This document shows, in pieces, positions 12,600-24,909 of a DNA stretch of 64,000 bases. The stretch is from NCBI GenBank assembly GCA_950106755.1, contig OX467082.1, forward strand, positions 48,316,588-48,380,587, given 5' to 3'. This DNA comes from Climacium dendroides (taxonomy: Eukaryota > Streptophyta > Bryopsida > Hypnales > Climaciaceae). Below the pieces are notes generated by a model. It was not told the DNA's origin and did no database searches. It worked only from the letters and a program-made list of their open reading frames with translations. The translations under genes and the position numbers were made by a program. Positions within the stretch are counted from its first letter, which is position 1, and each line of letters opens with the position of its first letter.

Positions 12600-13155
12600 A
12601 CGTATTGTCAAATGAATAGGATCATTGAATTTTTCGAAAAAACTATGCGTAGTCACACTTTGTATTCAGTCATATTGTGTAGTTAGCAATGTTGTTGAGG
12701 CCCACTATATGTGGTGGAATATGATGGTAGAGTGCCAGATAGTGTCAATTGTTTACATGTGTTTTGGCCTTATGGGAAAGTAGATCATGAACATGAAATT
12801 GTGTATTCATGACGTAGTAAGGGAAAATGATAATTATTTTTAATTCATCCTAAGCATACAATGAATTAATGAAAATTGAATTTTTTGCCAATTTATGAAA
12901 ACTAAAATTGATAATCATTTCTTTGACTTAAGAGATCCTATTTGGAGTGCTAATTGAAATGTTCATGATCATTATCCAGCAGTACAGAATGCTATATTTT
13001 ATTATGATCACGTCCCACAAGTTTGCATGTTCCAATTATTAATTTTACAATAAACTTATATGTGCATGTGGTACACATGGACTACTACAGGATGACTATG
13101 CTCTTGTGGACCTCCGATTGCATAAACGAAGAAGTGTTCGAGGAGAGCTTGTTCA
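12600..13155. other. Spacer between SET and transposase genes
   Basis: AT-rich spacer. A frame at 13023-13205 (ending MLERWMCSVW) may be a leftover or misframed upstream part of the transposase. It is closed by a stop just where the transposase frame opens, so the transposase N-terminus is unclear. Confidence 0.4.
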
Positions 13156-13159
13156 ATGA

Positions 13160-16100
13160 GACACCTCTCCAAATGTTGGAGAGGTGGATGTGCTCCGTAT
13201 GGTAACAGAGTGCTTTAACAAGTATGACAGCATACATGTCCGTGGAGAAGGAATTGAGAATATTATTACGAACACACTTGAGGATGCAACAGATGAAGAT
13301 GGTTTGAGGATAAATGATTTACGAGGTTCATACACTAACAATGTTGACGAGCAAGTGGATGCCAACAATGACCGGATGGAGAGAGAGGGGGCTTCAAGCA
13401 ACATGGAAGATGTAACTGGCGTGGATATGAGTGTTCTTTTGCGAGAAGCAGAGACTCCTTTGTACGTGGGAAGCGATTCCAACCGTTTGATGTCCACGCT
13501 CATGTTGCTAGTGAGCTGCACTACTCATGGTGTCTCTAATAGTTTTGTTGATGAGTTGTTGAAGTTGTTGACAGAGACCATATTACCAAAAGAGAATTCA
13601 CTTCCCAAATCATTTTATGAAGCCAAAAGTCTTTTGATGAAGTTGGGGTTGTCATACAATTCCATACATGCGTGTAGAGATGGATGTTGTTTGTTCCGCA
13701 ACGAACTACAAGACGCAGTAGAGTGCCCTACTTGCCACAAATCCCGATATGTAGAGAACTCCAACAGTGTACCAGTGAAAGTATTGAGACACTTTCCTTT
13801 GATTCCACGATTAAGAAGAATGTATAGCAATACACAGTTGGCGGAGCTCATGAAATGGCATGTAGGTGGGAAAAGCAAAGACAAGGTAATGAGATCGGTT
13901 GTAGATTCCAAGGCTTGGAATCATGTGAACAACAAGTGGCAATGGTTTGCTGAAGACAAGCGCAATGTCAGACTTGGCTTGGCATTGGATGGTGTGAATC
14001 CATTTCAGAACCAAAGCCTTAGCCATTCAACTTGGCTAGTGATTATGCTCAACTACAATCTTCCCCCTTGGTTGGTGACAAAAAATTTCTTTATGATGCT
14101 TATATTAATCATTCCAGGAAAAGAGAGTGTAACAGAGAAGAACATAGATGTGTACCTGGCACCATTGATTGAGGAGCTTCAAGAACTATGGAAAGGGGTT
14201 GATTGCTTGGACGGATCTTGCAAAAATTCAGAAGTGAAATCATTCAAGTTACATGGCATTCTCATGTGGACGGTGAATGACTTTCCCGCATATGGATTAA
14301 TCTCAGGTCAAGTAACAAAAGGATATAGAGCATGTCCAGTATGTGGGCCACATATAGTAACTAGGCGTTCTAAAGCCTTGAGAAAAAACTTGTATATAGG
14401 GCACAGACGATACTTGCCTATGACTCATCAGTGGAGACGACAGAGGGGTACATTTGATGGTGAAGTGGATGAAAGACCTCCACCTAGAAGGATGACTGGT
14501 CGAGAACAACTTCGTTATGTAGAAGAGCGAGAGGAATGGTTGACAAAGTCTCGTGAAAATGGAGTAGAAAATTTGGTAGATCCAGTACACAAACACGGAG
14601 TGAAGAGAAGGACATGTCTGTATGACTTGCCGTATTGGAAAGTAAGTGGGTGTGGGAATTTGATGTTTTTTTTTAATTTATGAAATTGCTTCTCAAAGTG
14701 ATAAGAAATGTAGTAGTCTAGTACAATTTTTGTCTTATAAATCAAAATATTGTGACATATTAGAGGTAGTTTTATGAATGAAATGATTGAACATAGTCAT
14801 AGTGTATGCAGTTTGTAACACCCGGAAGTCATTGTACAGGACCTTTTGATTCGACACACATTGGACGTCATGCATTGTGAGAAGAACATCACCGAGAATA
14901 TGTTGAAGACCTTGTACGGAGAAAAAGACTCCTTGGAGGTCCGTTTGGACATGAAGGAGGCAGGTGTACGTAAACACCTTTGGCCCATACCTGGGAAAAA
15001 ACCTAAGAGCGTCATATTACCTCGTTCATCTTACACATTTACGAAACAGGAACGTCAGGTCTTCGTAGATGGAATTCGAACATTGCAAACACCCACCCAA
15101 TATGTGGGTCAATTGAAGAAGCGCGTGCATGTGAATGGGACCATGAAGGGTTTGAAATCACATGACTACCATGTCCTCATGCAACAAGTTTTACCACTCA
15201 ATGTTCGTACAGTGCTAACAAAGGAGGTACGAAAAGCTATAATTATGTTGAGCCGTGTATTTAGGAGGATATGTGCTAAGACCATTGATACCAATGCTCT
15301 TGAGGAATTGAGGTCAGATATGGTGATAGCATTATGCATGCTGGAGAAAGAGTTCCCGCCATCTTTTTTTGACATCATGAGTCACTTAGTTGTCCACCTT
15401 GTGGAAGAAGTAGAAATTTGCGGACCCGTTCATACACGTTGGATGTATCCCATTGAAAGGTATTTGAAGACACTAAAAGGATATGTCAGGAATCGGGTTC
15501 GACCAGAGGGTAGCATGGCTGAAGGCTATGCTGTGGTGGAAGCATTGGGGTTCTGTACTGAATACATGCAGGAGTATACAGTGACCACCCGAAGAGTGTG
15601 GGATGACAAAGAAGATCCATCAATGTATGACGAAATTTTGGAAGGCAGTGGACGAGCACGCCACCTATCAAGTGAACTACAACAATGGATTCACGAGTTT
15701 GTATTGAACAATGCGGCACCGTTGGAGGAGTGGAGGAGGTGAGGTCCTATGAAAGAAATAACCCCCCTACTACATAAGAGCATTTAGAATCAAATGTTGA
15801 TAGTAATAATGTTTTGTTCCATCTCATAGAAGAAAAAAGATCCATCACTCTTTGTGTTCCCATTTAGTAATGCAATATAAATGTCATATATGAAATTGTA
15901 ACTACACATAGTCATGTGCTAACATTTATGTGAGAACAACATTAGTATATTTTTCTTTTGGTTAAGTACTTCAGTGATTGCGTTTGTGACTAAACCTAAC
16001 AATCTAATTGCATTTATGACTGCAACGAGTATTGTGAGTGCATGTATGACTCAAAGTAGTATTAGGTTTGTAAATCAGAATGAACTCACACATTCAATTA

Positions 16101-16989
16101 TTGAATGACGTAGGAGGCATGAAGATGACATGCGCCGTCGTGAAAGAGAGCGACAAGAGTATAGGCGTAAAAAACATCAAAGTCGAGTAGTGTACCTGAC
16201 TGAAATGTGCGACGAAAAGTTTCATATTTGGTTTCCAAAGGCAGTGCTACAAGCTATAGAAGTCGGTACAGAAGAAGTGGACACAGATGTGAGGACTCTA
16301 ATGTTACCTCCATCAGATCGAGCCAAGTCATATCGTTCCATGTATGCATTTGGAAACCACATTCGTGTTCGAAGCGTTGAGAAGAATTGACAACAATGGA
16401 CTCAGGAATAGCAGCAACCTTTAAACAACTTTGTCGAGCAGGCGCAAAGGATAAAAACATGAAGGACTCAAAACTAGAGTACGTAGGGTGGGTGGAGGAA
16501 ATCCTAACTGTAGATTATGGGCAGTTTGAGGTAGTGGTACTATATTGCAATTGGGTGGTTGCAAACATGAAGGGCGATGGAGCCACTATGAAGCGTGATG
16601 AGTATGGATTCACTAGTGTGAATTTCGATAGATTGATTCCTTACTCAGCACAGTCGTTTGCATTCCCTCTACACATTGAACAAGTATTTTTTGCATCAGA
16701 CAAGGCCAGACATGGATGGGAAATTGTACTCCGTAGGGAACCGAGAGGTGTTCGATTGTTCTCTGAACATGAAGGAACAACTAAAGTGGAGTGCATATCC
16801 CTTGGAAAGACAACAGAGTTTCACGGACTCGAAGTCACTAACTTGTCTGAAGACCTCATACCAAAAACACCCATCTTGTGTGATGCAGTGGAAGTAGAAG
16901 CTGATGTGGTGGCAATTGCATTGCAACGTCTACAACAAGACGAAGTACATGTGGATGACCTACAATATTGTGATGGAGATTGTAATTGA
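13160..16989 (+). CDS. CACTA transposase (tnp2 + DUF4218 + DUF4216), one frameshift
   Basis: Three exons join in phase: 13160-14641 (donor TGGAAA|GTAAGT, phase 0), 14840-15738 (acceptor TGTACAG, donor GAGGAG|GTGAGG, phase 2) and 16114-16989 (acceptor ACGTAG). Exon 1 holds the tnp2 transposase: ACRDGCCLFRNE, CPTCHKSRY, LGLALDGVNPFQNQSLSHS, FKLHGILMWTVNDFPAYG and a CPVCG knuckle. Exon 2 holds HTLDVMHCEKNITENM and the DUF4218 region (HTRWMYPIERYLKTLKGYVR). Exon 3 holds a basic stretch and a DUF4216-like end (VVVLYCNWV, EYGFTSVNF, QVFFASDK). The enzyme cuts and joins element ends. Exon 3 loses frame at 16387 (AAGAATTGA), where one missing base turns RSVEKN-LTTMDSG into a stop. The true N-terminus is not fixed. 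Confidence 0.85.
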
Positions 16990-17339
16990 GTTCAGAAACA
17001 TGCCCAGAAGTATAATACATAAACTTTTCTTTCATATTCCGAATTGAGTATTTTCAAAAACATTGCATTGAATACATAACATACAAATATAGTGCAAAAG
17101 TTTTCTTGTCATTAGAGGAAGGTGACATACAAGGGATACTGTATGTTGTATTGTAGATTGGATAGTGAATGCGCTTGTGTAGAAGTTGGGTGAGATTATG
17201 TGTTATCATTGAAATTCAATAGTCAACTTGTATATGTCATTTGTGTTAGCAGAAAATCAAGAATCTAAACGTTTAAAATCATGATTGTCTGAGAATGCCT
17301 CTACTATGTGAAGTACATGTGAAGGTCAAGACTGCCACG

Positions 17340-18210
17340 ACTGACATAAAATAGGACTATGAAATAGGAGTAGCAGACAAATATGATTGGAAAATATGAC
17401 TGACCAAATAAATGACTGCAAAATATAACTAGCCAAATATATGACTGCAAAATATGACTAGCAATAAATATGACTGCAAAATACGACTAGCAAAATAATA
17501 TGACTGACATAAAATATGACTATAAAATATGACTGGCAGAAAATATGACTGCAAAATATGACTGCCAAAAAAATATGACTGCAAAATATGACTGGCCAAA
17601 AATATGACTGCAAAATATGACTGGCCAAAAATACGACTGCAAAATATGACTGACAAAATAATATGACTGACATAAAGTATGACTGACAAATATGACTGGC
17701 AGGAAAATATGACTGAAAAATATGACTGACAAAAAAATATGACTACAAAATATGATAGCCCGAAAATATGACTGCAAAATATGACTGACAAAATAATATG
17801 ACTGACATAAAATATGACTGACAAATATGACTGGCAGGAAAATATGACTGACAAAAAAATATGACTGGAAAATACAACTGAAATAAGAATATGACTATGC
17901 ACTCACCTGCCCAAATTTTCATTGGGTTACCCGAAAAAAAAAAAAAAAAAAAAAGTGGAAATATGACTGAAAAATATGACTGAAAAAAAAAATATGATTG
18001 GTAATATGACTGGGCGTTCCCTAAACATGTTCCCACACGTTCCCTATGAAATATAACATGTTCCCCATGGGCGTATAGTATACGTATATGTAGTATAAAG
18101 TCAAAATATGACTGGCAGTCATATTTCCCAGTCATATTTCTACAGAAGACTTAGGCCTCCCAAAATATGACTGCAAGCAGTCGCCAGTCATCCTCAGTCA
18201 TATTTTTGCA
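17340..18210. repeat. Right subterminal AAATATGACTG repeats
   Basis: Dozens of irregular copies of AAAATATGACTG separated by short linkers (GCAAAAT, ACAAAAT, GCCAAAA) fill this stretch, in both orientations near the end. A poly-A tract lies at 17934-17954. Such clusters near CACTA termini are the usual transposase-accessory binding region. Confidence 0.9.
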
Positions 18211-18550
18211 GTCATAAAACCCTGCCATTGTTGTAGTGATAGCTGAAGCACCCTAAGCACAGGCTATAGTGCACTTTTAGCACAGCAAGTGACATTCACT
18301 GTGAGCACAAGCAACAAATGGATCTAAGTATCTCAAGCATACAACCTTCAGCACGTAAGCAAGATAAAGGCAGTGAACTTTCTAATCGCATTGGCATTGT
18401 AAGCAGAAAAGCCTAACGGGTGATGGCCAAAGCACCCCACTTCCAACACAGAAGTTTCATAAAGTGCAGCAGCAACAGCAGTACATTGCAAGGACAACAT
18501 TTAGCATCAAATTACAATAGTGAGAAATAAAAGTAAGGCAATACTTGTGA

Positions 18551-19324
18551 TCACTGAAGGAAATGTGTTGGATGTGAAATCCATTGTCTCAGACCTTCAT
18601 GGAAACTTACAATATCCTTCCGATTTGAAGACACTGTGGTCTCAGTAGCCCACCAATGCTCCACTGCAGCCTTCACATTCTCTGCGAGGGAATCGCTACG
18701 ACTTTTTCGGCAATGATGCAGCCAGAAAGCATCGTTTGCGGTATCCAAAACAAGCCGTCTAGCCCGCGCCTTCGATATGTTTCTCCTGTCCACCCCCAAC
18801 ACAACAGCCAACCCCCGACCACTTCCAACCACTAAAGATGAAGCAAAGGTGCACAAGATATCTTTAGCCATTGCAATCTTTGATGGCTTCACCCCAACCA
18901 AATGTTCTCTCATACCCTCTTTTACACTAGAAACAACATTCTGTTGCAATTTCATAGATTTCAAGTTACTCAAGAATGGTGGAATCATGTCTTTCATATA
19001 ACTGTGACCCAAAAACTTTTGTACAGTAAGGTGGTGAATTTTAACATTGTATTCTTCTAAGCGGGAAGAGGCAAACTCTACAATCTCCCTAGCAATGTCT
19101 TGGCTAATTCTATTGGCCCTAGAGGCACAATGTTCAAGTCTTTGACATTCTCCCTGTTCAATTCTCCCTGTAGGTGCTAGTTCTTCTTCTTCAACCAAAC
19201 CGGCCTTTCTTCTTGCTCGACATCGCCGTGTTCGCTCCCGTGCAGACGCCTTCCTCTTCTCTGTGGACCAAGCCAGGTAACCGTCTTCTTTGACAGGTCC
19301 CCTTTGAAGTTCAGATTCAGCCAT
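18551..19324 (-). pseudogene. N-terminal exon of an unknown (possibly DUF7869-type) gene
   Basis: The minus-strand ATG at 19324 opens about 257 codons. The N-terminal part is basic (KRKASARERTRRCRARRKAG). Later come VVLGVDRRNISKARARR, a helix-turn-helix-like stretch, and VEHWWATETTVSSNRKDI, ending HPTHFLQ. The W..TETxVSxNxKDI...H..HFLQ pattern resembles the region before the zinc-binding part of DUF7869-type proteins; that is recollection and inference. A GT donor (CTTCA|GTGATC) overlaps the stop, so this may be a first exon. The expected downstream part is absent because the CACTA element ends only 313 bases further on. Confidence 0.45.
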
Positions 19325-19602
19325 TTCGAAAGTGAAGGTTCTGAAAATGCACCCATGGATCCACACTACATCAGTTATTCCATCCCCAGAACTTGGGAAG
19401 ACACGGAGCACTGGATTGAACATAGCTGAAACCTTAAACTGCCAGCACCAACACTAGCGCCAACAGGAAACAACAACGACGATGCTGCCAGCAGCAACAG
19501 AAACAGCGACGGTGCCACAATAGCAATGCACATGCAACAAACATGCGTGAGGACCAACACCTAAACGCACCCTAACATAGGATTACGTTAAAATCTGAAA
19601 TT

Positions 19603-19736
19603 CTGCACTTGAATGTGTTTGCGGCAACCCTTAAGCAGTTGAAGACGTCCTAAAACCGCAGCAAGATATCTGTACTTGAATGTGTTTGCGGCAACCCTTA
19701 AGCAGCTGGAGATGTCCTAAAACCGCAGCAAGATAA
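19603..19736. repeat. 67-bp direct duplication
   Basis: Two tandem copies (19603-19669 and 19670-19736) share CTTGAATGTGTTTGCGGCAA and CCTAAAACCGCAGCAAGATA with only a few changes. The duplication lies upstream of the minus-strand frame ending at 18551, in its likely 5' region. Confidence 0.9.
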
Positions 19737-20339
19737 ACCTACAATCGCGCCATAGTTCTCCCCAAGTACACACAGCTCAAATTCCTTCACGCTTCCCCTA
19801 AACCCTAGTAAAATTAAAAGAGCGTGTCCTTCAATGTGGTTGCGCCAGACTTTCATAAGTCTCAGTAGTCCAAAACTCTAACAGCACTCTCCACAAAATT
19901 TAGTGAGAAGGGAACAACAGTAGGATGCCAGGCAAGGAGAAACCCTAAACGTGAACACAAAGTTTACACAGCTCTGCCAGAAGGAAAGAGCGAGGTCACG
20001 CGCCAGAACTCAGCGAAAGAGAAACCACTCCACACGGCATCGAAGTTTGAATTTGGATGAATTCGTGAAGGCGCCAAAACAATATTCATCCAAAATGTCA
20101 CGATAGTCATTCAATTAAGCACTATTTAGCACAAAAAGCAAGCGTGACACTCACATTTTTGTCCTTTTTGAATATATATACATTTCTATGGATGGATGTA
20201 ATCCATCTTTAAGAATCTACTTACAATATTGAATACATTAGTGTAATTTTTTTTTTAATATTCAAGAATCAATTAAAATTATTTACAAACAAAGCTCAAG
20301 AAAAGGAAGTGTGATACCTTTATTGGCTCCTATTACCTC

Positions 20340-23300
20340 ATGTTTACCCTGGAGATAGCGAAGTGGGATCCATTGTGGAAGTCAAAAAATGACGCCTTCA
20401 ATGCTAGTGTCGATTCCAAACCCGAGTTGAGGTTTTTGAAGAACATTAAATTCTATGTTTGTGATGGTAATCATAGACTCATCTCATGGATGAGTTACAT
20501 TACCAAAAAACACTCGAAAGACGAGGAGTGACATTACGCAGTGGATTCCATTGTACTAGATACCAAGGGCAAGACCGAGCTAGTCATGCATGTCATGCAT
20601 GACATTAACAAGTAAGTGTGTAATCTCCCTCTTTGGAATTCTAATGCCTCAGTTGATTTCTCAGGGGGGGGCACTCTGTGACATCCATTTATTTATGTTC
20701 AAATTCCATATGTTATCCATTGTTGTTAACTCAACATATCATTTATTTTCTTCACATCCTTTCTTGGAAAATTTATTTGTATGTTGCGTAACACTAAGTG
20801 AACATTTTCTTTGTCAACTCTATAACATGCATTTCTTCATATTCAAATTGTTTATGTTTTATGGATTTACCTTCTCAAAGGTCTACATTTTCTTTTTAAA
20901 AATAGACACACTTAATACAACGCTATTATTACATACCCTATAGTTGTTAGAAGACATAGAATGGTATTTTAGGACCCTGGAGCATTAAAGGACAAATTAT
21001 ACTACTTATCTCAAATATTTTTTAGGCACCCTATCAGTTGATTGCATGTAGTATTTGACTGTTGCCGCTCACTTCAGCCCCCAAGTTAGGTTGTTCTTAT
21101 AGTTTGTGATATGTTGCAGTTTGTGGGTACAACAATAACTGAAATCGCTTCTGTGCATATCAGGTCCACAGAAGACTCGCACGTGAAGACCAATTTGGTG
21201 CACACATTATATAGGGTTCAAAAATATGGTCTCCTTACTATTGAGCGGTTCAAAGAGATGCTCAAGCCATCGGAGCTCCGACTGTGTGGGGCACACAAAG
21301 CTAAAAAGACTTGGTATTCTATGCCACTACAAGTCTTCACGTCATTTGTTTTCAGGGTAAGAATCTTTGTGAATGCTTCTCCCTTCGTTTCTATTGTATT
21401 TGTCTGTACCATTTTATTATACAATCATATATGTGTAATTCTTTTCTGTCACACCTTTGCAGCAAGAAATTGCCCAGTCAGCAGATGCAGCAGGGCGGAG
21501 GTACAATGAAATGACACCGGAGGACGATAGAACTCCTGAGGAACTGGCGCATGCCATGAGATCCGGAGCTCATGAGAAGACCAGTAAACTCAATGACAAA
21601 ATGTCTAAGTTGGTTGCGGTGGCGAATCCAGCTAACAAGCAAGGTTTTCTAGATGAAGTGATTTCATGACCTACATCATAAACTGAATCTATTGATGTCA
21701 TGCAAACCTCAGAATCTAACATCCTCTGCTTTCCTTTTGTTGACCAGATTGAGAAACATTGGAGTTCCAATGAGGTTCCAGAGATGACTTTAGAGAAGCT
21801 CCAAATGGTGGCCACTTGCAATACCACGGCAGATTACAAGATCAAATTCCTGAAGTGGTGGAACTCCTCTACACCATCACGTGATGCTAGACGTTTTCCG
21901 CCTAGGCTAGTATCAGAGACACTACTTGGTCCTTTCTTGAACCGTTGTGTTTGGTACGCAAGGATAAGTGATTACCTATTCATGTAATTCAACTTGAAAG
22001 CCATCATAGTTCATATTCACTAGGATATTGAGAAATTAGAATTCTTGGAAGGCAGTGCATATTATATGATTTTGGTTTTGGCATCTCTTTCTACAGATTG
22101 AAGATGCAGTTGTACAATACTTCGAGGAAGTTGTCAAGCAAGACAACATCATCATCAATATGAACGTTCCGCTTCAACCAGAAACCTTACCGGAATACTT
22201 GGAAGGGTGGAGGAGGAAAATTTGGGATCACGGGTTCTTGGCTCATCTTAGAGGAGCTAAGTACTTCAAGAAAAGCGACAACTTCAACACTTATGAGGGG
22301 TCCCAACAGGCAGTGAAGAGGGTCCTTTATCGGTATGTCTTTAACTGGATAAAAAAATATTCATTTGGAAGTGACTATTTGAATTAAAAATCTCTTGTCA
22401 TTTGGCTAAAAATACATTGTTGAAGCAGGAAACCTATTAGAGATGAACGAAGGGAAAAAAATAGGGGGTCCTTAGGCTACCTGTAGAACATGCCTCGGAT
22501 CCGAGGCATGCTCTAGAAGTAGTTGGAGGACCCCCATTTCTGTCCTTTGAAAGGTCTACAATTTAATTTTTTGATCTTCTATTTCTTGAGACATAAGAAA
22601 TGTTGCTTTGAAGCACATGTACACGAGATTGAAATTCTTCTTCTGTCTAATTTGATTTTTACAATTCGTGCTTACCATTCTTTGTTTATCATGATGCAAC
22701 TACTTCAAGTTTGAACTGGAAGGAAAAGGAGCCATCTAGAGGGCAGACCTTCCTCCATTCTTTTCGGTCTTCCTAGATCGCAATTCCGCAAGTTGCATGT
22801 ACACGGCAAATCAGCTCAAAACATTTACCACGGCTCATCTAAATGGCGGTGGATGGTACATTGATTGCCCTATATCGTACATGCATCCATCGGAGGTACA
22901 ACTCCGCGATTCCTTGAAGGACATTGGAGCGATGGACATGGATGTCGATGAGTTTGCGGGCCTCACCGAAGATCAAAGGAGTAAGGCAATTGAAAGGAGG
23001 AACAACGCTAACAAGAAGAAAGCGGATCGTCTACAAATTGCTTTGGATAACAAGCAAAAAAAGGAGGCAGAACGTTTGGCAAAGATAAAAGAGAAGGAGA
23101 AGGAAAAGCAGAAGGAGAAGGAGGAGAAAGCAAAGGCAAAGGGGAAGAAAAAAGATGATGGTGATATCGTCGTTCCTACATCATCAACGGTCGATCAGAG
23201 CTCGCAGTTGGTGCAGGGAAGTCAGAGTGGGATGAAGAGGAAGGCTGTGCTTGCCGAGTGGACGGAGGATATGGTGACACAAGGCACGCAGGTGGTTATA

Positions 23301-24907
23301 TTAGATGATGACGACGTCAAGTCGGAGGAACTAATCTTGAATGTATCCATTGTTGACATCATGGACAATTTGGAGAGTTCACCACCTAATTCTTATATTG
23401 AGGTCATGGACTTCATTCGAAAGGTGTGTGGCAACATGAAGTTCAGTTTGTAACTTCATAGGATTTCTTGATGAAAAAATAGTTTCATTTTTTATCTTCT
23501 AATAACATGTACAATCACTGGACTGTAGGCAAATGCAGAAAAACCTCGTTCATTGAACGGCAGGGTGAGCCAAGAGCCTTTGGTGGATCTTATTATTTTT
23601 GATTGCCAAGAGAACTTGCCCGTACCACTCATCTCTAAAAAGCATGTTCCGGCATGGAACTCGGACCCAACGTGTGCGGGAATGCAAAATGCATTTCACT
23701 TCGCCGAGGAGAGCTTACAAGACAACGGCTGCGTTCTTGTATTTCACTCATACAGCCTTCAATCGCGACGTATGTTTGCGGGACTGAAGAACGTCTTCAA
23801 GAAGTTGGTGATGAAGAAAGAGTGGTTGGCATTCAACCAATTGGACCTAGCGTCGGGTATTACACTTGGTCAGACGGTAAGTTTTTCTAAATGCATAGCG
23901 CGCATGTCATTTGGTTTAGCGGCATTCTCCCTTGCACTAAACCATTTTTTGCCTTTTTGCAGACTGTGAAGTTCGGAGTCACCCTTTTTGTGAAGGATTT
24001 GGGTGAGAAAAAAAAATCAGCCTTCACATTCAGGCAGACTGAGGCCATGACGAAAGCAAAGTGGAATCTTTAGAGGAAAGACATGGTCATCAATTATATC
24101 ACCGATAAGACAATGTTAGTCAACAAGGAATCAAAAAAGCCTTGGCGCAGGCCGCGAGAGAAAGATGCAAGGTTCCTACAATTTTTCATCGAAGGTTGCT
24201 CGGATGAAGAAGATGTAGTTTTGGACTGCACCACTGCTACAGGTGATTTAATACTTTGAAATGAGAGTCCTAAATTAAAATATTTGTGTGTATGTAAAAT
24301 CTGTGAACTTCTAATGCTCGCATGGTTGTACTATAGGTGCATCGATTCTTGCATGTCGTGGCACTGGACGGCATATTGTGGCTTTGGAGGAGGATGAGAA
24401 TATCTTCAAGGGGGTTCTCTTGACAATGAAAAAAGCCGCTCCAGTGCAAGAAATGACACAAGCTCCGGTAGAAGTTTTTGCCGCTCTTGATCTGGATGCC
24501 GTGCACGTGGAACCAATGGTGTTTACACGCAACATTAGACCTAGTAAGTAAGTTTCACTTTTGGAAGACATGTAGATTTTTGTATTCAACAAGTATTGCA
24601 TTTCATAAATCAATATGACTAACGTTGCATTGTTTGTTTTTGAAGGAACAAAGGAGTGATGGATGAACATTGTGTGAAGAAGATCAGAAGACTTATTTTG
24701 AGTCCCGAGAAGTCTTACGATCTTCCAGTGTATGCCGAGAAGATGGCATCACAGTATGAACGACATGGTTGTAGAGAGCCTAAGCCTTCCAAATCCAAGT
24801 ATGTTGCAAACGTAGTTCATTTTCTAGACGTTTCAGCTTCTAAAGGTGAGGAGACTCCAGAGTCATCCTCGAGTGAGGTTTCTATGGCCAACTCCACCGC
24901 CACTTAG
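20340..24907 (+). pseudogene. ParB-like / beta-class DNA methyltransferase-like multi-exon gene with nonsense mutations
   Basis: Exons seen: 20340-20611, ~21111-21356, 21463-21657, 21748-~21940, 22097-22332, ~22777-23423, 23529-23876, 23963-24242, 24337-24547, 24646-24907. The last five join in perfect phase. Exon 1 has FYVCDGNHRLISWM, the DGxHR signature of ParB/sulfiredoxin-like domains, followed by HVKTNLVHTLYRVQKYG. A charged coiled-coil linker (KIKEKEKEKQKEKEEKAKAK) leads to LVDLIIFDCQENLPVPL, which sits where DNA methylases have DPPY. Exons 8-9 read GCSDEEDVVLDCTTATG, then ASILACRGTGRHIVALEED, the position of motif I (DPFAGSGTT). The order IV then I is that of beta-class N6/N4 methylases. 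Stops TGA at 20529 and TAG at 24071 interrupt the frame, so this copy is probably dead. Confidence 0.65.
22464..22535. repeat. Hairpin-forming inverted repeat in the ParB-methylase pseudogene
   Basis: GGGGGTCCT...CATGCCTCGG is followed by CCGAGGCATG...AGGACCCCC. The central 22 bases (22489-22510) are a perfect palindrome, and the outer arms pair with several mismatches. It lies just after the acceptor at about 22429 and introduces a TAG stop in the continuing frame. Confidence 0.85.
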
Positions 24908-24909
24908 AT

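Larger units (their letters stand above)
11184..18238 (+). mobile_element. CACTA (En/Spm) transposon carrying a SET gene and a transposase gene
   Basis: The right end, read inward on the minus strand, starts CACTACAACAATGGCAGGG, a classic CACTA terminus, and is followed by dense TATGACTG/CAGTCATA subterminal repeats (17340-18200). Inside are the tnp2/DUF4218/DUF4216 transposase gene (13160-16989) and a zinc-finger/SET gene (11627-12596), both on the plus strand. A 49-bp array at 11184-11520 with TATGACTGTAGTCAGTCAT units looks like the left subterminal region. A matching left CACTACAA terminus and target duplication (expected ATA) were not found, so the left limit is approximate. The left TIR may be lost or further left. 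Confidence 0.75.

Noticed and set aside
17429..18135. Minus-strand open frames rich in Q-S-Y-F repeats
   Set aside because: They are translations of the AAATATGACTG subterminal repeats; the periodic peptide reflects the DNA repeat, not a gene.
17340..18200. CRISPR-like appearance of short repeats with spacers
   Set aside because: Spacers are variable only by a few bases, both orientations occur, and the context is a plant CACTA end.
20340..24907. Stop-codon reassignment to explain TGA and TAG
   Set aside because: The transporter and transposase in the same window use normal stops and no readthrough is needed; nonsense mutation in a pseudogene is simpler.
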